Positions 34,486-43,434 of a stretch of DNA of 56,490 nucleotides are shown one piece after another. The stretch is taken from positions 1-56,490 of the forward strand of contig CALGAM010000174.1 of assembly GCA_937951935.1 (NCBI GenBank). The letters run 5' to 3'. The stretch is from an uncultured Micromonospora sp. GTDB taxonomy: Bacteria > Actinomycetota > Actinomycetes > Mycobacteriales > Micromonosporaceae. A program made the position numbers and the translations under genes. The first letter of the stretch is position 1; each line of letters begins with the position of its first letter. The notes beneath the pieces are model-generated. The model made no database searches. It was not told the DNA's origin and was given only the letters and a program-made list of their open reading frames with translations.

Positions 34486-35556
34486 ATGATCGGCGTCACG
34501 CTGGAGTCGGTGAGCAAACGCTTCCCGGGCGCGGGTGGCGCCGCGGTGGACGACGTCGACCTCAGCATCGAGGCGGGGGAGTTCTTCACGCTGCTCGGCC
34601 CGAGCGGCTGTGGGAAGACCACGACGCTGCGGATGATCGCCGGCTTCTACTTCCCCAGTAGCGGGCGGATCCGCTTCGGCGACGAGGACGTCACCCGGAA
34701 GCCGCCGAACAGGCGGGACACGGGCATGGTCTTCCAGAACTACGCGCTCTTCCCCCACCTGACGGTCGCGCAGAACGTGGGGTACGGGCTCAAGATCCGC
34801 AAGATCCGCGGTGCGGAGGCCCGACGCCGGATCGACGAGGCGCTCCGGCAGGTGCACCTCGACGGGTACGGCGACCGCCGCATCGACCAGCTCTCCGGTG
34901 GCCAGCAGCAGCGCGTCGCGCTCGCCCGGGCCCTGGTGATCAGGCCACGCACCCTGCTGCTGGACGAGCCCCTGTCCAACCTCGACGCGAAGCTGCGCGA
35001 GGAGACCCGGACCGAGATCCGCCGGATCCAGCGCGAGGCCGGCATCACCTCGATCTACGTCACCCACGACCAGGCCGAGGCGATGGCGATGTCCGACCGG
35101 ATCGCGGTGATGGAGGGTGGCCGGGTCCGGCAGGTCGGCACCCCGCGGGAGATCTACCACCGGCCCGCGACGGCGTTCGTGGCCCGGTTCATCGGCCGCA
35201 GCAACGTCCTGGAGCTGCCGGTGCTCGCGGCCCGCGCCGACAGCGTCGACGTCCGCCTGCCCGGTGGCGCGACCCGGACGGTGGCCGCGCCCGCCGAGCA
35301 CGGCCTGACCGAGTCGGCGAGGGCGCTGGTCTCGATCCGGCCGGAGCACATCGGGCTGTGCGGCCCGGAGGACCCGGACGCGCTGCCGGGCCGCATCACC
35401 GACGTCGAGTTCACCGGGATGACCACCAACCTGACCGTCGACGTCTCCGGGCAGGAGCTGACCGTCGCCGCGGTGGACGTACCCGACACGCCGGCCGTCG
35501 GAGACCGGATCGGGCTGCGGCTGCCGGCCGCCCGGATGTGGGTGGTGCGGCCGTGA
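34486..35556 (+). CDS. ABC transporter ATP-binding protein (PotA/FbpC type)
   Basis: The 356-residue ATPase has Walker A GPSGCGKTT (38-46), signature LSGGQQQRVALARAL (about 139), Walker B LLLDEPLSNLD and a switch His in VTHDQAEA. A C-terminal TOBE-like domain (about 240-356) follows. The start ATG has GGGGGAGG close upstream. Its TGA overlaps the GTG of the permease gene (GTGA). It energises the fused permease of the same operon. Confidence 0.95.
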   Translation: MIGVTLESVSKRFPGAGGAAVDDVDLSIEAGEFFTLLGPSGCGKTTTLRMIAGFYFPSSGRIRFGDEDVTRKPPNRRDTGMVFQNYALFPHLTVAQNVGYGLKIRKIRGAEARRRIDEALRQVHLDGYGDRRIDQLSGGQQQRVALARALVIRPRTLLLDEPLSNLDAKLREETRTEIRRIQREAGITSIYVTHDQAEAMAMSDRIAVMEGGRVRQVGTPREIYHRPATAFVARFIGRSNVLELPVLAARADSVDVRLPGGATRTVAAPAEHGLTESARALVSIRPEHIGLCGPEDPDALPGRITDVEFTGMTTNLTVDVSGQELTVAAVDVPDTPAVGDRIGLRLPAARMWVVRP

Positions 35557-37340
35557 CCGTCGCGACGACCGCCCCACCGACACCGCGGACCGACCCGGCC
35601 GCCGGCACCGGCCGGACCGGCCGCGCGCGACGCCTCGCCGACCGGCTGCGCGGCGGCTCCGACGGCGGGTGGTTCCCGTACCTGCTGGCGCTGCCACTGG
35701 CCCTGGTGCTCTGGGGCTACGTCGTGCAGCCGATGCTGGCCACCTTCGTCGAGAGCGCCGGCGGCGACGGCGTGGACAACTACCTCGCCTTCCTCTCCGG
35801 GTCCGGGGTCGCCCGCAGTTCCCTGCTCACCTCGCTGGGCATCTCGGCGGCCAGCGTCCTGTGCTGCGGAGTGGTCGGGGTCGGGATGGCCTTCCTGCTC
35901 AAGCGGTTCGCCTTCCCCGGACGCCGGCTCATCGAGGCGATCATCCTCGTCCCCGCGGCGCTGCCCCCGCTGATCGGTGCGATCTCGTTCCAACTGCTCT
36001 ACAGCGAGACCGGGATCCTGCCCCGCGGCCTGCAGCACCTCCTCGGCACGGACGAGCCGGTGCTGCCGTTCGACGGCATCGCCGGGGTGCTGGTGGTGCA
36101 CACCTTCACCATGTACCCGTTCTTCTACCTGGCGGCGTCCGCGGCGCTCGCCGGGATGGACCCGTCGGTGGAGGAGGCCGCCTACAACCTCGGCGCCAGC
36201 CGGGTGCGCGTGTGGCGCACCGTGCTGCTGCCCATGCTCACCCCGGCGCTGGTCTCCGCCTCGCTGCTGGTCTTCATGACCTCGCTCGCGTCCTACACCG
36301 CCCCGCTGCTGTTCGGGGTGGACCGGACGATGACGATGCAGATCTACATCAACCGCACCAACGGCGACCTGCCGATGGCCTCCACGTACGCCTCGGTGCT
36401 CGGCGTCGTCTCGGTGCTGTTCCTGCTCGGCATGCGGTGGTACGAGGGACGGCGCAGCTACCGGTCGCAGTCCAAGGGGATCTCGACGCACCGGCGGGAG
36501 ATCCGCAACCCGGTCGGACGCTGGCTCGCCCTGGTCGGCTCGGTGCTCGCCACGGTGGTGCTGCTCGCCCCGGTCGCCACGATCGCGCTGGTCGCCTTCT
36601 CCGTCGACGGCTCCTGGACCACCCAGGTGCTGCCCACCGACTACACGACACAGAACTTCGTCAGGATCTTCGCCGACCCGCGTGCCTTCCAGCCCATCCT
36701 CAACTCGCTGCGGATGAGCCTGCTCGCCACCGCCGCCTGCGTGGTCGTCGGCGTGCTGGTCGCGTACGCGGTACGGCGGCTGACCTTCGTCGGCCGGGGC
36801 CTGCTCGACGTGGCGGTCATGCTGGCGTGGGCGCTGCCCGGCACCGTCGTGGCGATCAACCTGATCGCCGCGTTCAGCACCGGCAGCCCGTTCAGCCTCG
36901 GCCAGGTCCTGGTCGGCACCTTCTGGATCATGCCGTTGGCGTACTTCGTACGCTTTCTGCCGCTGGTCTTCCGGTCCAGCTCCGCCGCACTCGCCCAGCT
37001 CGACCCCTCGCTGGAGGAGGCCGCCCGCAACCTGGGCGCCTCCTGGCTGCGGGCGTTCGTGTCGATCACCCTGCGGCTGATGTTCCCCGGCGTGCTGGCG
37101 GGCGCGCTGCTCGCCTTCGTCCACGGCGTCGGGGAGTTCGTCGCCTCGGTACTGATCTACACCGCGAGCACGGCACCGATCTCGGTGGAGATCAACAACC
37201 GGATGTACTCGTTCGAGGTCGGGACCGCGGCCGCGTACGGGATGCTCCAGGTGGTCCTGATCTTCGTCGTGATGGTGATGTCCGGACGGCTGGAACGCGG
37301 CGGCCCGACGGCCCGGGAGGCGACCCGGTGGACGAACTGA
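35553..37340 (+). CDS. ABC transporter permease, two fused membrane domains
   Basis: The 595-residue inner-membrane protein has two BPD_transp_1 units in one chain. The first half (about 30-300) carries the ATPase-contact loop EEAAYNLGASRVRVWRTVLLPML; the second (about 325-590) carries EEAARNLGASWLRAFVSITLRLM. About twelve hydrophobic helices are seen. The double-permease architecture is that of FbpB/AfuB-type importers with a single ATPase gene. The GTG start at 35553 is coupled to the ATPase stop, and the end overlaps the next gene by 13 bases. Confidence 0.93.
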   Translation: MTVATTAPPTPRTDPAAGTGRTGRARRLADRLRGGSDGGWFPYLLALPLALVLWGYVVQPMLATFVESAGGDGVDNYLAFLSGSGVARSSLLTSLGISAASVLCCGVVGVGMAFLLKRFAFPGRRLIEAIILVPAALPPLIGAISFQLLYSETGILPRGLQHLLGTDEPVLPFDGIAGVLVVHTFTMYPFFYLAASAALAGMDPSVEEAAYNLGASRVRVWRTVLLPMLTPALVSASLLVFMTSLASYTAPLLFGVDRTMTMQIYINRTNGDLPMASTYASVLGVVSVLFLLGMRWYEGRRSYRSQSKGISTHRREIRNPVGRWLALVGSVLATVVLLAPVATIALVAFSVDGSWTTQVLPTDYTTQNFVRIFADPRAFQPILNSLRMSLLATAACVVVGVLVAYAVRRLTFVGRGLLDVAVMLAWALPGTVVAINLIAAFSTGSPFSLGQVLVGTFWIMPLAYFVRFLPLVFRSSSAALAQLDPSLEEAARNLGASWLRAFVSITLRLMFPGVLAGALLAFVHGVGEFVASVLIYTASTAPISVEINNRMYSFEVGTAAAYGMLQVVLIFVVMVMSGRLERGGPTAREATRWTN

Positions 37341-38251
37341 CCCGAGGCGGCGCGCCGGCCGCCGGACCGACCGACGACTGGCCGGCCGGGGGCGGTCTGA
37401 TCCCGGCCAGCCGGGTGCCCGGGTCGCGGCTGCCGGCGGTCGCGGCCGCCGCCGAGTTCGCGGTCCTGCCGGTCGGTGCCGTCGAGTGGCACGGCCCGCA
37501 CCTGCCGCTCGGCACCGACCTGATCCTGGCCGAGGGATTCGCCGCGGAGTGCGCCGGAGGCCACCGGGGAGTGCTCTTCCCACCCGTGGCGTACGCGGCG
37601 TGCCCCGGTCAGACCCGACCCTGGCCGGGCACCGTGGCGATCCGACCCGAGGTCGCGGTCGGCTACCTCTGCGACGTGATCGAGGGGATCGTCGCCGCCG
37701 GTTTCCCACGGCTGCTGCTGGTCAACGGCCACGACGCCAACATGTCCACGGTCCGGGCCGCGATGGAGTGGGTCTCCGGGCGACGACGGGCCAGCCTGCT
37801 GCTGGTCAACTGGTTCCAGCTCGTCACACCCGACGAGACCGCGGCGATCTGGGGCGAGCGACCGGCCCGGGGGCACGGCGGCGCGTACGAGACGTCCGCG
37901 GTGCTCGGGTTCGACCCCGGCGCGGTACGCCTCGACGCCGCCGCCGACCTGCCGCCGAGGCCCCGGCTGGCCACCGGCCACCCGTACGTGCTGGTCGAGT
38001 CCCGGCCCGACCCGTGGCAGGGCTGGTCCGGCCACGTCTCGATGGCCGGCGAGGCGGCCGGCCGGCGGATCCGCGAACTGGCCGGGGCCCGGTTGCGGGA
38101 CGTCGTCGACGCCTGGCTGGCCGCGCCACCGCCCGGTGAACCCGGCGCCGCGCCACCGCCGGGTGGGTCCGGCGGGACGCCACCGCCGGACGAACCCGGC
38201 ACCGCCCCGCCGGACGGCGGCGGTTCCACCCGACGGGAGGACCACCGGTGA
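37328..38251 (+). CDS. Creatininase-family metal-dependent amidohydrolase
   Basis: The 307-residue enzyme has the creatininase fold: VGAVEWHGPHLPLGTDL (Glu, His and Asp metal ligands), LLVNGHDANM and HGGAYETS. Relatives include creatininase, MftE peptidase and FAPy deformylase, all cleaving C-N bonds with two metals, so the substrate cannot be read from sequence. A 50-residue Pro/Gly-rich tail (about 258-307) is an unusual extension. The GTG start lies inside the end of the permease gene, and its TGA overlaps the start of the amidohydrolase gene. Confidence 0.87.
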   Translation: MDELTRGGAPAAGPTDDWPAGGGLIPASRVPGSRLPAVAAAAEFAVLPVGAVEWHGPHLPLGTDLILAEGFAAECAGGHRGVLFPPVAYAACPGQTRPWPGTVAIRPEVAVGYLCDVIEGIVAAGFPRLLLVNGHDANMSTVRAAMEWVSGRRRASLLLVNWFQLVTPDETAAIWGERPARGHGGAYETSAVLGFDPGAVRLDAAADLPPRPRLATGHPYVLVESRPDPWQGWSGHVSMAGEAAGRRIRELAGARLRDVVDAWLAAPPPGEPGAAPPPGGSGGTPPPDEPGTAPPDGGGSTRREDHR

Positions 38252-39204
38252 CGGTCGACCACGACCTGGAGATCGTCGATTTCCACCTGCACTTCCGGAT
38301 CGCAGCCGACCGGACCATCCGGGCGTGCGAGGAGGCGGTCGGGATGCACCCCGGCGGCGAACGGGAACGCGCGGTCCGGGCCGCCGCCGCGGCGCCGTAC
38401 GCGGCGAGCTGGCGGCGCGCCTGGGGCTTTCCCGACCCCGAGCCACCCGCGCCGCGCTGGGAGGACGAGGCCGACCGGTGGGCCGCCGAGTTGCGGAAGC
38501 ACAACATCCGCCGGGCCGTCTTCGTCACCGGCGGCGGCAACGACGCGGTCGCCGACCTGGTCGACCGGCACCCCGACCGGTTTGTCGGGTTCGCCCACCA
38601 CGATCCGTTCGCGCCCGGTGCCGCCGCGGAGCTGGAGCGGGCGGTCGTCGAGCGTGGACTGCGCGGATGGAAGATCTTCGCTCCGCTGCTGCGCGGGCCG
38701 CTGGACGACCCGGCCCTCGACCCCGGTTGGGCCACCGCACAGCGGCTGGGCGTGCCGGTGCTGGTGCACGTCGGCCACTACGGCAGCGCGGGCGGCTACT
38801 CGTCCAGCCCGTACGACAGTCCGCGTCACCTGGCGGTGGTCGCCCGCCGCTATCCCGAGCTGGCGTTCGTGGTGCCGCACTTCGGGGTGCAGCACGTGCA
38901 GGATCTCCTCTTCGCCGCCTGGGGGTGCGCCAACATCCACGTCGACACCTCGGGGTCCAACCAGTGGGTGCGCTGGATGCCGTACCGGCTGACGTTGGAC
39001 GACCTCTTCCGGCGCTGCTACGAGACGATCGGCCCCGAGCGGATCGTGTTCGGCAGCGACTCGTCCTGGTTCCCCCGCGGCTACGTCCGGCGGTACCTGG
39101 ACGACCAGCTGCGGATCTGCCGCGAGATGGGGATGCCGGACAGCGACGTCCGGGCGATCTTCGCCGGCAACGCCAAACGGTTGTTGCGGCTGACGCACGC
39201 ATGA
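38248..39204 (+). CDS. Amidohydrolase-2 family protein
   Basis: The 318-residue TIM-barrel amidohydrolase begins with the metal motif IVDFHLHF. It contains VHVGHYG and FVVPHFGV, and ends with the catalytic-Asp strand IVFGSDSSWFPRGYV and the typical FAGNAKRLLRL tail. Members hydrolyse or decarboxylate carboxylic and aromatic substrates. Its GTG is coupled by a four-base overlap to the creatininase-like gene, implying sequential reactions. Confidence 0.87.
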   Translation: MTVDHDLEIVDFHLHFRIAADRTIRACEEAVGMHPGGERERAVRAAAAAPYAASWRRAWGFPDPEPPAPRWEDEADRWAAELRKHNIRRAVFVTGGGNDAVADLVDRHPDRFVGFAHHDPFAPGAAAELERAVVERGLRGWKIFAPLLRGPLDDPALDPGWATAQRLGVPVLVHVGHYGSAGGYSSSPYDSPRHLAVVARRYPELAFVVPHFGVQHVQDLLFAAWGCANIHVDTSGSNQWVRWMPYRLTLDDLFRRCYETIGPERIVFGSDSSWFPRGYVRRYLDDQLRICREMGMPDSDVRAIFAGNAKRLLRLTHA

Positions 39205-39271
39205 CCGACGCCCGAGCCCGCCGGGCCGACGCGACGGTCCGGCGGCACCACGATGCACACGAGGGACACCC

Positions 39272-40747
39272 ATGACAGGCACAGCGTCGCTGACCACCTA
39301 CCAGCAGCACCACCTGCGGCCGACCTACCAGCACCACGCGCCGCACCTCTTCAGACCGATGGTGCGGGCCAGCCAGGCGCACGTGGTGATGCTCGTCGAG
39401 CAGGGCCTGGTACCGGCCGAGCGGGGAGCGCGACTGCTGCGCGGTCTGCGTGAGCTGGACGGGGCCGGCCCGGCCGGCGCCGACGTGCCGCCGTACGACG
39501 GCAGTGTCGAGGACGTCTACTTCCTGCTGGAGAAACGCCTCGCCGAGGTCTGCGGCATCTCGACCGCCGAGCTCGACGTGCAGCTCGCCCGCAGCCGCAA
39601 CGACCTGGACGCGGGCGTGTTCCGGATGGTGCTGCGCGGCCAGGTGCTCGGCGTGCTGGACCGGGTGCTGGAGACCGCGACGACGACGCTGGCCCGGGCC
39701 GACCGCTACGCCGACGTGGTCATCACCGGCTACACCCACCGGCGCCCCGCGCAGCCGACCACGATCGGGCACGCGCTCGCCGGGTACGCCGAGGCGCTGG
39801 CCGGCGAGGCGACGCACTACGCCGACCTGCTGGACGAGCTGAACCGGTCGCCGTTGGGCGCGTGTGCCTTCGCCGGGACCGACCTGGACATCGCCCCGGC
39901 CCGGGTGGCCGAGCTGCTCGGCTTCGCGAAACTGGTGACCAACTCGTACGAGGCGGTCGCGGGAGCCGACCACCTGGTCCGGGTCGCCACCCTCAACGCC
40001 CAGGCCCTCGCCACCGGGGCGCGGCTGGCCCGCACCCTGATGGACTGGCTCGCCTGGAACTGGGTCGAGACGCCGGAGGAGTTCACCCAGGGCAGCAGCA
40101 TCATGCCGCAGAAGCGCAACCCGGTGGTGCTCGAACACCTCGTGTCGATGGCGGGCGCGGCCGCCGGGGACGCCGCGTCGGTGCTGAACAACGTCGGCGC
40201 GGCGTGGTGGGAGGACTCCAACAACGCCACGACGGACGTCCAGGTGCGACTCTGGGAGAGCTGCGACCGGGCCGAGCGGTTCTTCGCCCTGCTCGGGGGC
40301 TTCCTGGACCGGCTCGCGCCGCTGACACCGCCGAGCCGGGAGGAGATCGTCCGGTCCGGGGCGACGACCACGGCCGCCGCCGACGCGCTGAGCCGGCACG
40401 GGGTGCCGTTCCGGGCGGCCCACTCGGTGGTCGGCCTCCTGGTCCGGTCCGGCACCCCGGACACCTGGACCGTCGAGCAGGTCCAGGCGGCGGCCCGCAC
40501 CGTCGGGATCGCCGAGCCACTGGCGGCGTCGGCGGCGACGGATCTGATCACCGCCGCCGCCCACCCGGAGCGGGTGGTGGAGCGGAGCCAGGCGGACGGT
40601 CCCGGCGCCGCCGCGGTGCGCAACCAGGTCAGAACACTGAAGGAGATCGTCGAGGCGGTGGCGACGCGGGCCGCGGACCTGCGGGCGCGGCTCGACGCGG
40701 CGGACCGGGCGCTGGACGAGGCCGTGGACGGGTGGATCGGCCGGTGA
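39272..40747 (+). CDS. Argininosuccinate lyase-like C-N lyase
   Basis: The 491-residue member of the fumarase/aspartase/ASL superfamily has the fumarate-lyase signature GSSIMPQKRNP with catalytic Ser (about 276-286). GYTHRRPAQPTT holds the conserved His, followed by NRSPLGACAFAGTDLD, with LARSRNDLDAGV replacing the ASL-typical GRSRNDQVATD. Substitutions at substrate-contacting positions and the absence of any arginine gene suggest a different amine-fumarate adduct rather than argininosuccinate. The ATG at 39272 follows GAGGGA; the ROK kinase GTG overlaps its stop. Confidence 0.85.
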   Translation: MTGTASLTTYQQHHLRPTYQHHAPHLFRPMVRASQAHVVMLVEQGLVPAERGARLLRGLRELDGAGPAGADVPPYDGSVEDVYFLLEKRLAEVCGISTAELDVQLARSRNDLDAGVFRMVLRGQVLGVLDRVLETATTTLARADRYADVVITGYTHRRPAQPTTIGHALAGYAEALAGEATHYADLLDELNRSPLGACAFAGTDLDIAPARVAELLGFAKLVTNSYEAVAGADHLVRVATLNAQALATGARLARTLMDWLAWNWVETPEEFTQGSSIMPQKRNPVVLEHLVSMAGAAAGDAASVLNNVGAAWWEDSNNATTDVQVRLWESCDRAERFFALLGGFLDRLAPLTPPSREEIVRSGATTTAAADALSRHGVPFRAAHSVVGLLVRSGTPDTWTVEQVQAAARTVGIAEPLAASAATDLITAAAHPERVVERSQADGPGAAAVRNQVRTLKEIVEAVATRAADLRARLDAADRALDEAVDGWIGR

Positions 40748-41697
40748 CCGCGCGCGTCGAGCCGACCCCGATCGAGAACCGTTCCGCCGACCCGGCGCCA
40801 GCGGTGGCGGCGTCGCCCGGGTGGGTGCTCGGCATCGACTTCGGCGGCACCAAGATGGCCGTCGGAGTGGCCGACCGTACGGGCCGGCTGGTGGTCGCCG
40901 ACCGGATACCCACCGACCCGGAGCGGGGCGCGCAACAGGCCCTGGACCGGGCACTCGATTTGGCCGACCGGCTGCTGGCCGAGACGTCCGCGGTGCCGGT
41001 GGCCGTCGGGGTCGCCTCGCCGGGGGTGATCCGGGACGACGGCATCGACCTGGCGCCGAACGTCCCCGGCTGGGGTCGGCTGCGCCTGGCCGAGGCGGTG
41101 CGCAAGCGGCTGGGCGTCGAGGTCGTGCCGGTGGCCAACGACCTCAACGCCGCGGCCCTGGCCGAGCTGCGGCTCGGGGCGCTGCGGGAGGTCGATCCCG
41201 GTCTCGTGGTGGGGCTCGGGACCGGTGTGGCGGCGGCGATCACGGTCGGTGGCCGGGTGCTTCCGGGCCGACGCGGGGCGGCCGGAGAGATCGCGTACGC
41301 GGTCACCGGCGGCAGCTGGCCGGAGCGGTCCATGCTGGAGCAGGTCTTCTCGGGCAGGGCACTCGACCAGCTCGCGGCGCAGTCGGGGTTGACCGGCGGC
41401 GCCGCGGAACTCTGCGTGGTGGCCTCCCGTCCCGGCCCGGCCCGGGCCGCCCTGCGATCCCGGCTGGACGAACTGGCCCGCCACCTGGCCACCTGCTGCC
41501 TGCTGCTGGATCCCGGCCGGGTGGTGCTGGTCGGCGGGGTGGCACGTGATCCGTTGGTGCGACAGCTGCTGGTCGAGCGGCTCACCGAGGTGCTGCCGTA
41601 CCGGCCGGAGGTCGTCCTCTCCGACTTCCCGGACGACGCGGCGCTGCTCGGGGCGGTCACGATGGCGGTGGAGGCGGCCGCCGCCGGCCCGGCCTGA
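40744..41697 (+). CDS. ROK-family sugar kinase-like protein lacking the zinc motif
   Basis: The 317-residue product has the ATP-binding IDFGGTKMAVGV (31-42), catalytic Asp in VANDLNAAAL (D133) and the second phosphate loop LGTGVAAAITVGG. The region that normally reads GEIGH and continues with the CxCGxxGC zinc cluster is here GEIAY (181-185) followed by VTGGSWPERSML, with no cysteine cluster. It may still be a kinase of an atypical substrate or a non-catalytic sensor. The GTG overlaps the lyase stop. It is the last gene before a strong terminator. Confidence 0.85.
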   Translation: MTARVEPTPIENRSADPAPAVAASPGWVLGIDFGGTKMAVGVADRTGRLVVADRIPTDPERGAQQALDRALDLADRLLAETSAVPVAVGVASPGVIRDDGIDLAPNVPGWGRLRLAEAVRKRLGVEVVPVANDLNAAALAELRLGALREVDPGLVVGLGTGVAAAITVGGRVLPGRRGAAGEIAYAVTGGSWPERSMLEQVFSGRALDQLAAQSGLTGGAAELCVVASRPGPARAALRSRLDELARHLATCCLLLDPGRVVLVGGVARDPLVRQLLVERLTEVLPYRPEVVLSDFPDDAALLGAVTMAVEAAAAGPA

Positions 41698-41712
41698 GAA
41701 ACCTCCACCTCG

Positions 41713-41753
41713 ACGTTCGGTGGGCCCCGTCTGCGACGGGGCCCACCGAACGT
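41713..41753 (+). terminator. Strong terminator ending the ABC/catabolic operon
   Basis: An 18-19 base perfect stem (beginning CGTTCGGTGGGCC) with loop TGC is followed by a TTT run. It lies 16 bases after the ROK kinase stop and could also stop antisense readthrough from the fab operon. Confidence 0.88.
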
Positions 41754-41819
41754 TTCTGCCTCTGGGTGCCGCCCGGCGCGCGGCGGCACCTGCCCGGACG
41801 ACGGATCGTCTCGACGAAA

Positions 41820-41849
41820 GCCCCGCACACCACCGGGACGGTGTGGGGC
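41820..41849 (-). terminator. Probable terminator after fabF
   Basis: GCCCCGCACACC (41820-41831) pairs with GGTGTGGGGC (41840-41849) with a two-base bulge. It lies 23 bases past the fabF stop on the minus strand. Confidence 0.5.
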
Positions 41850-41871
41850 CACCGCGGGCCCGGCGCGGGCC

Positions 41872-43098
41872 TCAGGCTCGGGTGAAGACCAGGACCACGT
41901 TGTGGCCGCCGAAGCCGAAGGCGTTGTTCAACGCCGCCGGGATCTCCATGTGCCGCGGCTTGTGCGCCGCGACGTCCAGGTCGAGCGCGTCGTCGGGGTC
42001 GTCGAGGTTGATGGTCGGCGGGACCACACCGTCACGGATGGCCAGGACGGTGGCGATCGACTCCAGCGCGCCGGCGGCTCCGAGCAGGTGCCCGGTCATC
42101 GACTTGGTCGCGGTCACCACCGGGTGGTCGCCCAGCGCGGCCCGGAGCGCGACGATCTCCGCCATGTCGCCGACCGGGGTCGAGGTGGCGTGGGCGTTGA
42201 CGTGCGTGACGTCGGACCGTGCGATGTCCGCGTCGGCGATCGCCATGTTGATCGCCCGGATCACGCCCCGGCCCTCCGGGTGCGGCTGCACGATGTCGTA
42301 CCCGTCGGAGGTGAGCCCGGCGCCGGCCAGCCGGCAGTAGACGCGGGCACCCCGCGCGGCGGCGTGGTCGGCCCGTTCCAGGATCAGCGCGCCGGCTCCC
42401 TCGCCGAGGACGAACCCGTCGCGTGCCTTGTCCCAGGGACGGGAGGCCCGCTCCGGCTCGTCGTTGCGGGTGGACATCGCCCGCATCGAGGCGAACCCGG
42501 CGATCGGCAGCGGGTGGATGACGGCCTCGGTGCCGCCGGCCACCACCACGTCGGCCCGGCCGGAGCGGATCAGGTCGAGACCGAGCGCGATCGCCTCGGC
42601 GCCGGTGGCGCAGGCGCTCGCCATCGAGTGCACCCCGGCCTGGGCGCCCAGGTCGATTCCGATCCAGGCGGCCGGCCCGTTGGGCATGAGCATCGGCACG
42701 GTGTGCGGAGAGACCCGCCGCGGGCCCGACCTCTCCATGAGGTCGTCCTGGGCGAGCAGGGTGGTGGCGCCGCCGATGCCGGTGCCGAAGCTGACCCCGA
42801 GCCGTTCCGGCTCGGGCGGGGCCTCGGCGAGGCCGGCGTCCGCCCACGCCTCGCGGGCGGCGATCAGCGCGATCGCCTCCGAGCGGTCCAGGCGGCGGAG
42901 CTTGACGCGGTCCAGTTTCTCGGCGGGCTCGACCACGAGCTCGGCGGCGATCCGGACCGGCAGTTCGGCGGCCCACTCGTGGGTGAGCGCCCGTACCCCG
43001 GAGCGGCCTGCCAGCATTGCCTCCCAGGTCGACGCGACGTCCCCGCCGAGCGGGGTCGTCGCGCCGAGCCCGGTGACGACGACGTCGGGACGACTCAT
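41872..43098 (-). CDS. fabF: Beta-ketoacyl-ACP synthase II
   Basis: Elongating condensing enzyme of type II fatty acid synthesis (408 residues). The catalytic triad is intact: Cys163 in ASACATGAEAI, His in VNAHATSTPVGD and His in MTGHLLGAAGA. The C-terminal NAFGFGGHN gating loop is also present. It is the last gene of the fabD-fabH-acpP-fabF operon; the ATG lies two bases after the acpP stop, so translation is probably coupled. Confidence 0.96.
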   Translation of the reverse strand: MSRPDVVVTGLGATTPLGGDVASTWEAMLAGRSGVRALTHEWAAELPVRIAAELVVEPAEKLDRVKLRRLDRSEAIALIAAREAWADAGLAEAPPEPERLGVSFGTGIGGATTLLAQDDLMERSGPRRVSPHTVPMLMPNGPAAWIGIDLGAQAGVHSMASACATGAEAIALGLDLIRSGRADVVVAGGTEAVIHPLPIAGFASMRAMSTRNDEPERASRPWDKARDGFVLGEGAGALILERADHAAARGARVYCRLAGAGLTSDGYDIVQPHPEGRGVIRAINMAIADADIARSDVTHVNAHATSTPVGDMAEIVALRAALGDHPVVTATKSMTGHLLGAAGALESIATVLAIRDGVVPPTINLDDPDDALDLDVAAHKPRHMEIPAALNNAFGFGGHNVVLVFTRA

Positions 43099-43100
43099 GA

Positions 43101-43340
43101 TCAGGAGTGGGCCTCGATGTAGGAAACCGCGTCGCCGACGGTCTTGAGGTTCTGCACGTCGTTGTCCGGGATCTTGACCCCGAACTTCTCCTCGGCGGCG
43201 ACCACGACCTCCACCATGGAGAGCGAGTCGACGTCGAGGTCGTCGGTGAACGACTTCTCCTCGGACACGTCGTCCGGGCTCACCCCGGCGACCTCTTCGA
43301 GGATCTCGGCGAGGCCAGCGGTGATCTCGTCACGGGTCAT
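43101..43340 (-). CDS. acpP: Acyl carrier protein
   Basis: The 79-residue acidic helical protein carries the phosphopantetheine attachment serine S39 in the motif DDLDVDSLSMVEVV. It carries malonyl and acyl groups between FabD, FabH and FabF. Its start has GAGAGGAAAC close upstream. Position between fabH and fabF is the standard actinobacterial order. Confidence 0.95.
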   Translation of the reverse strand: MTRDEITAGLAEILEEVAGVSPDDVSEEKSFTDDLDVDSLSMVEVVVAAEEKFGVKIPDNDVQNLKTVGDAVSYIEAHS

Positions 43341-43434
43341 TGCGGTTGTTTCCTCTCCATCGTGGATGGTGACGGCGGGGTTGTCCGCCGGGATGACCGA
43401 CGGGCCGGGGTACGTCCCCGGGCCGGCGGAGGGT

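Noticed and set aside
33250..37340. Calling the transporter a ferric iron importer
   Set aside because: The binding protein has no adjacent Tyr pair for iron and the neighbours are amide and C-N cleaving enzymes.
39272..40747. Calling this gene argH
   Set aside because: No arginine biosynthesis genes are nearby, the substrate loop GRSRNDQ is altered, and it is locked in a catabolic/transport operon.
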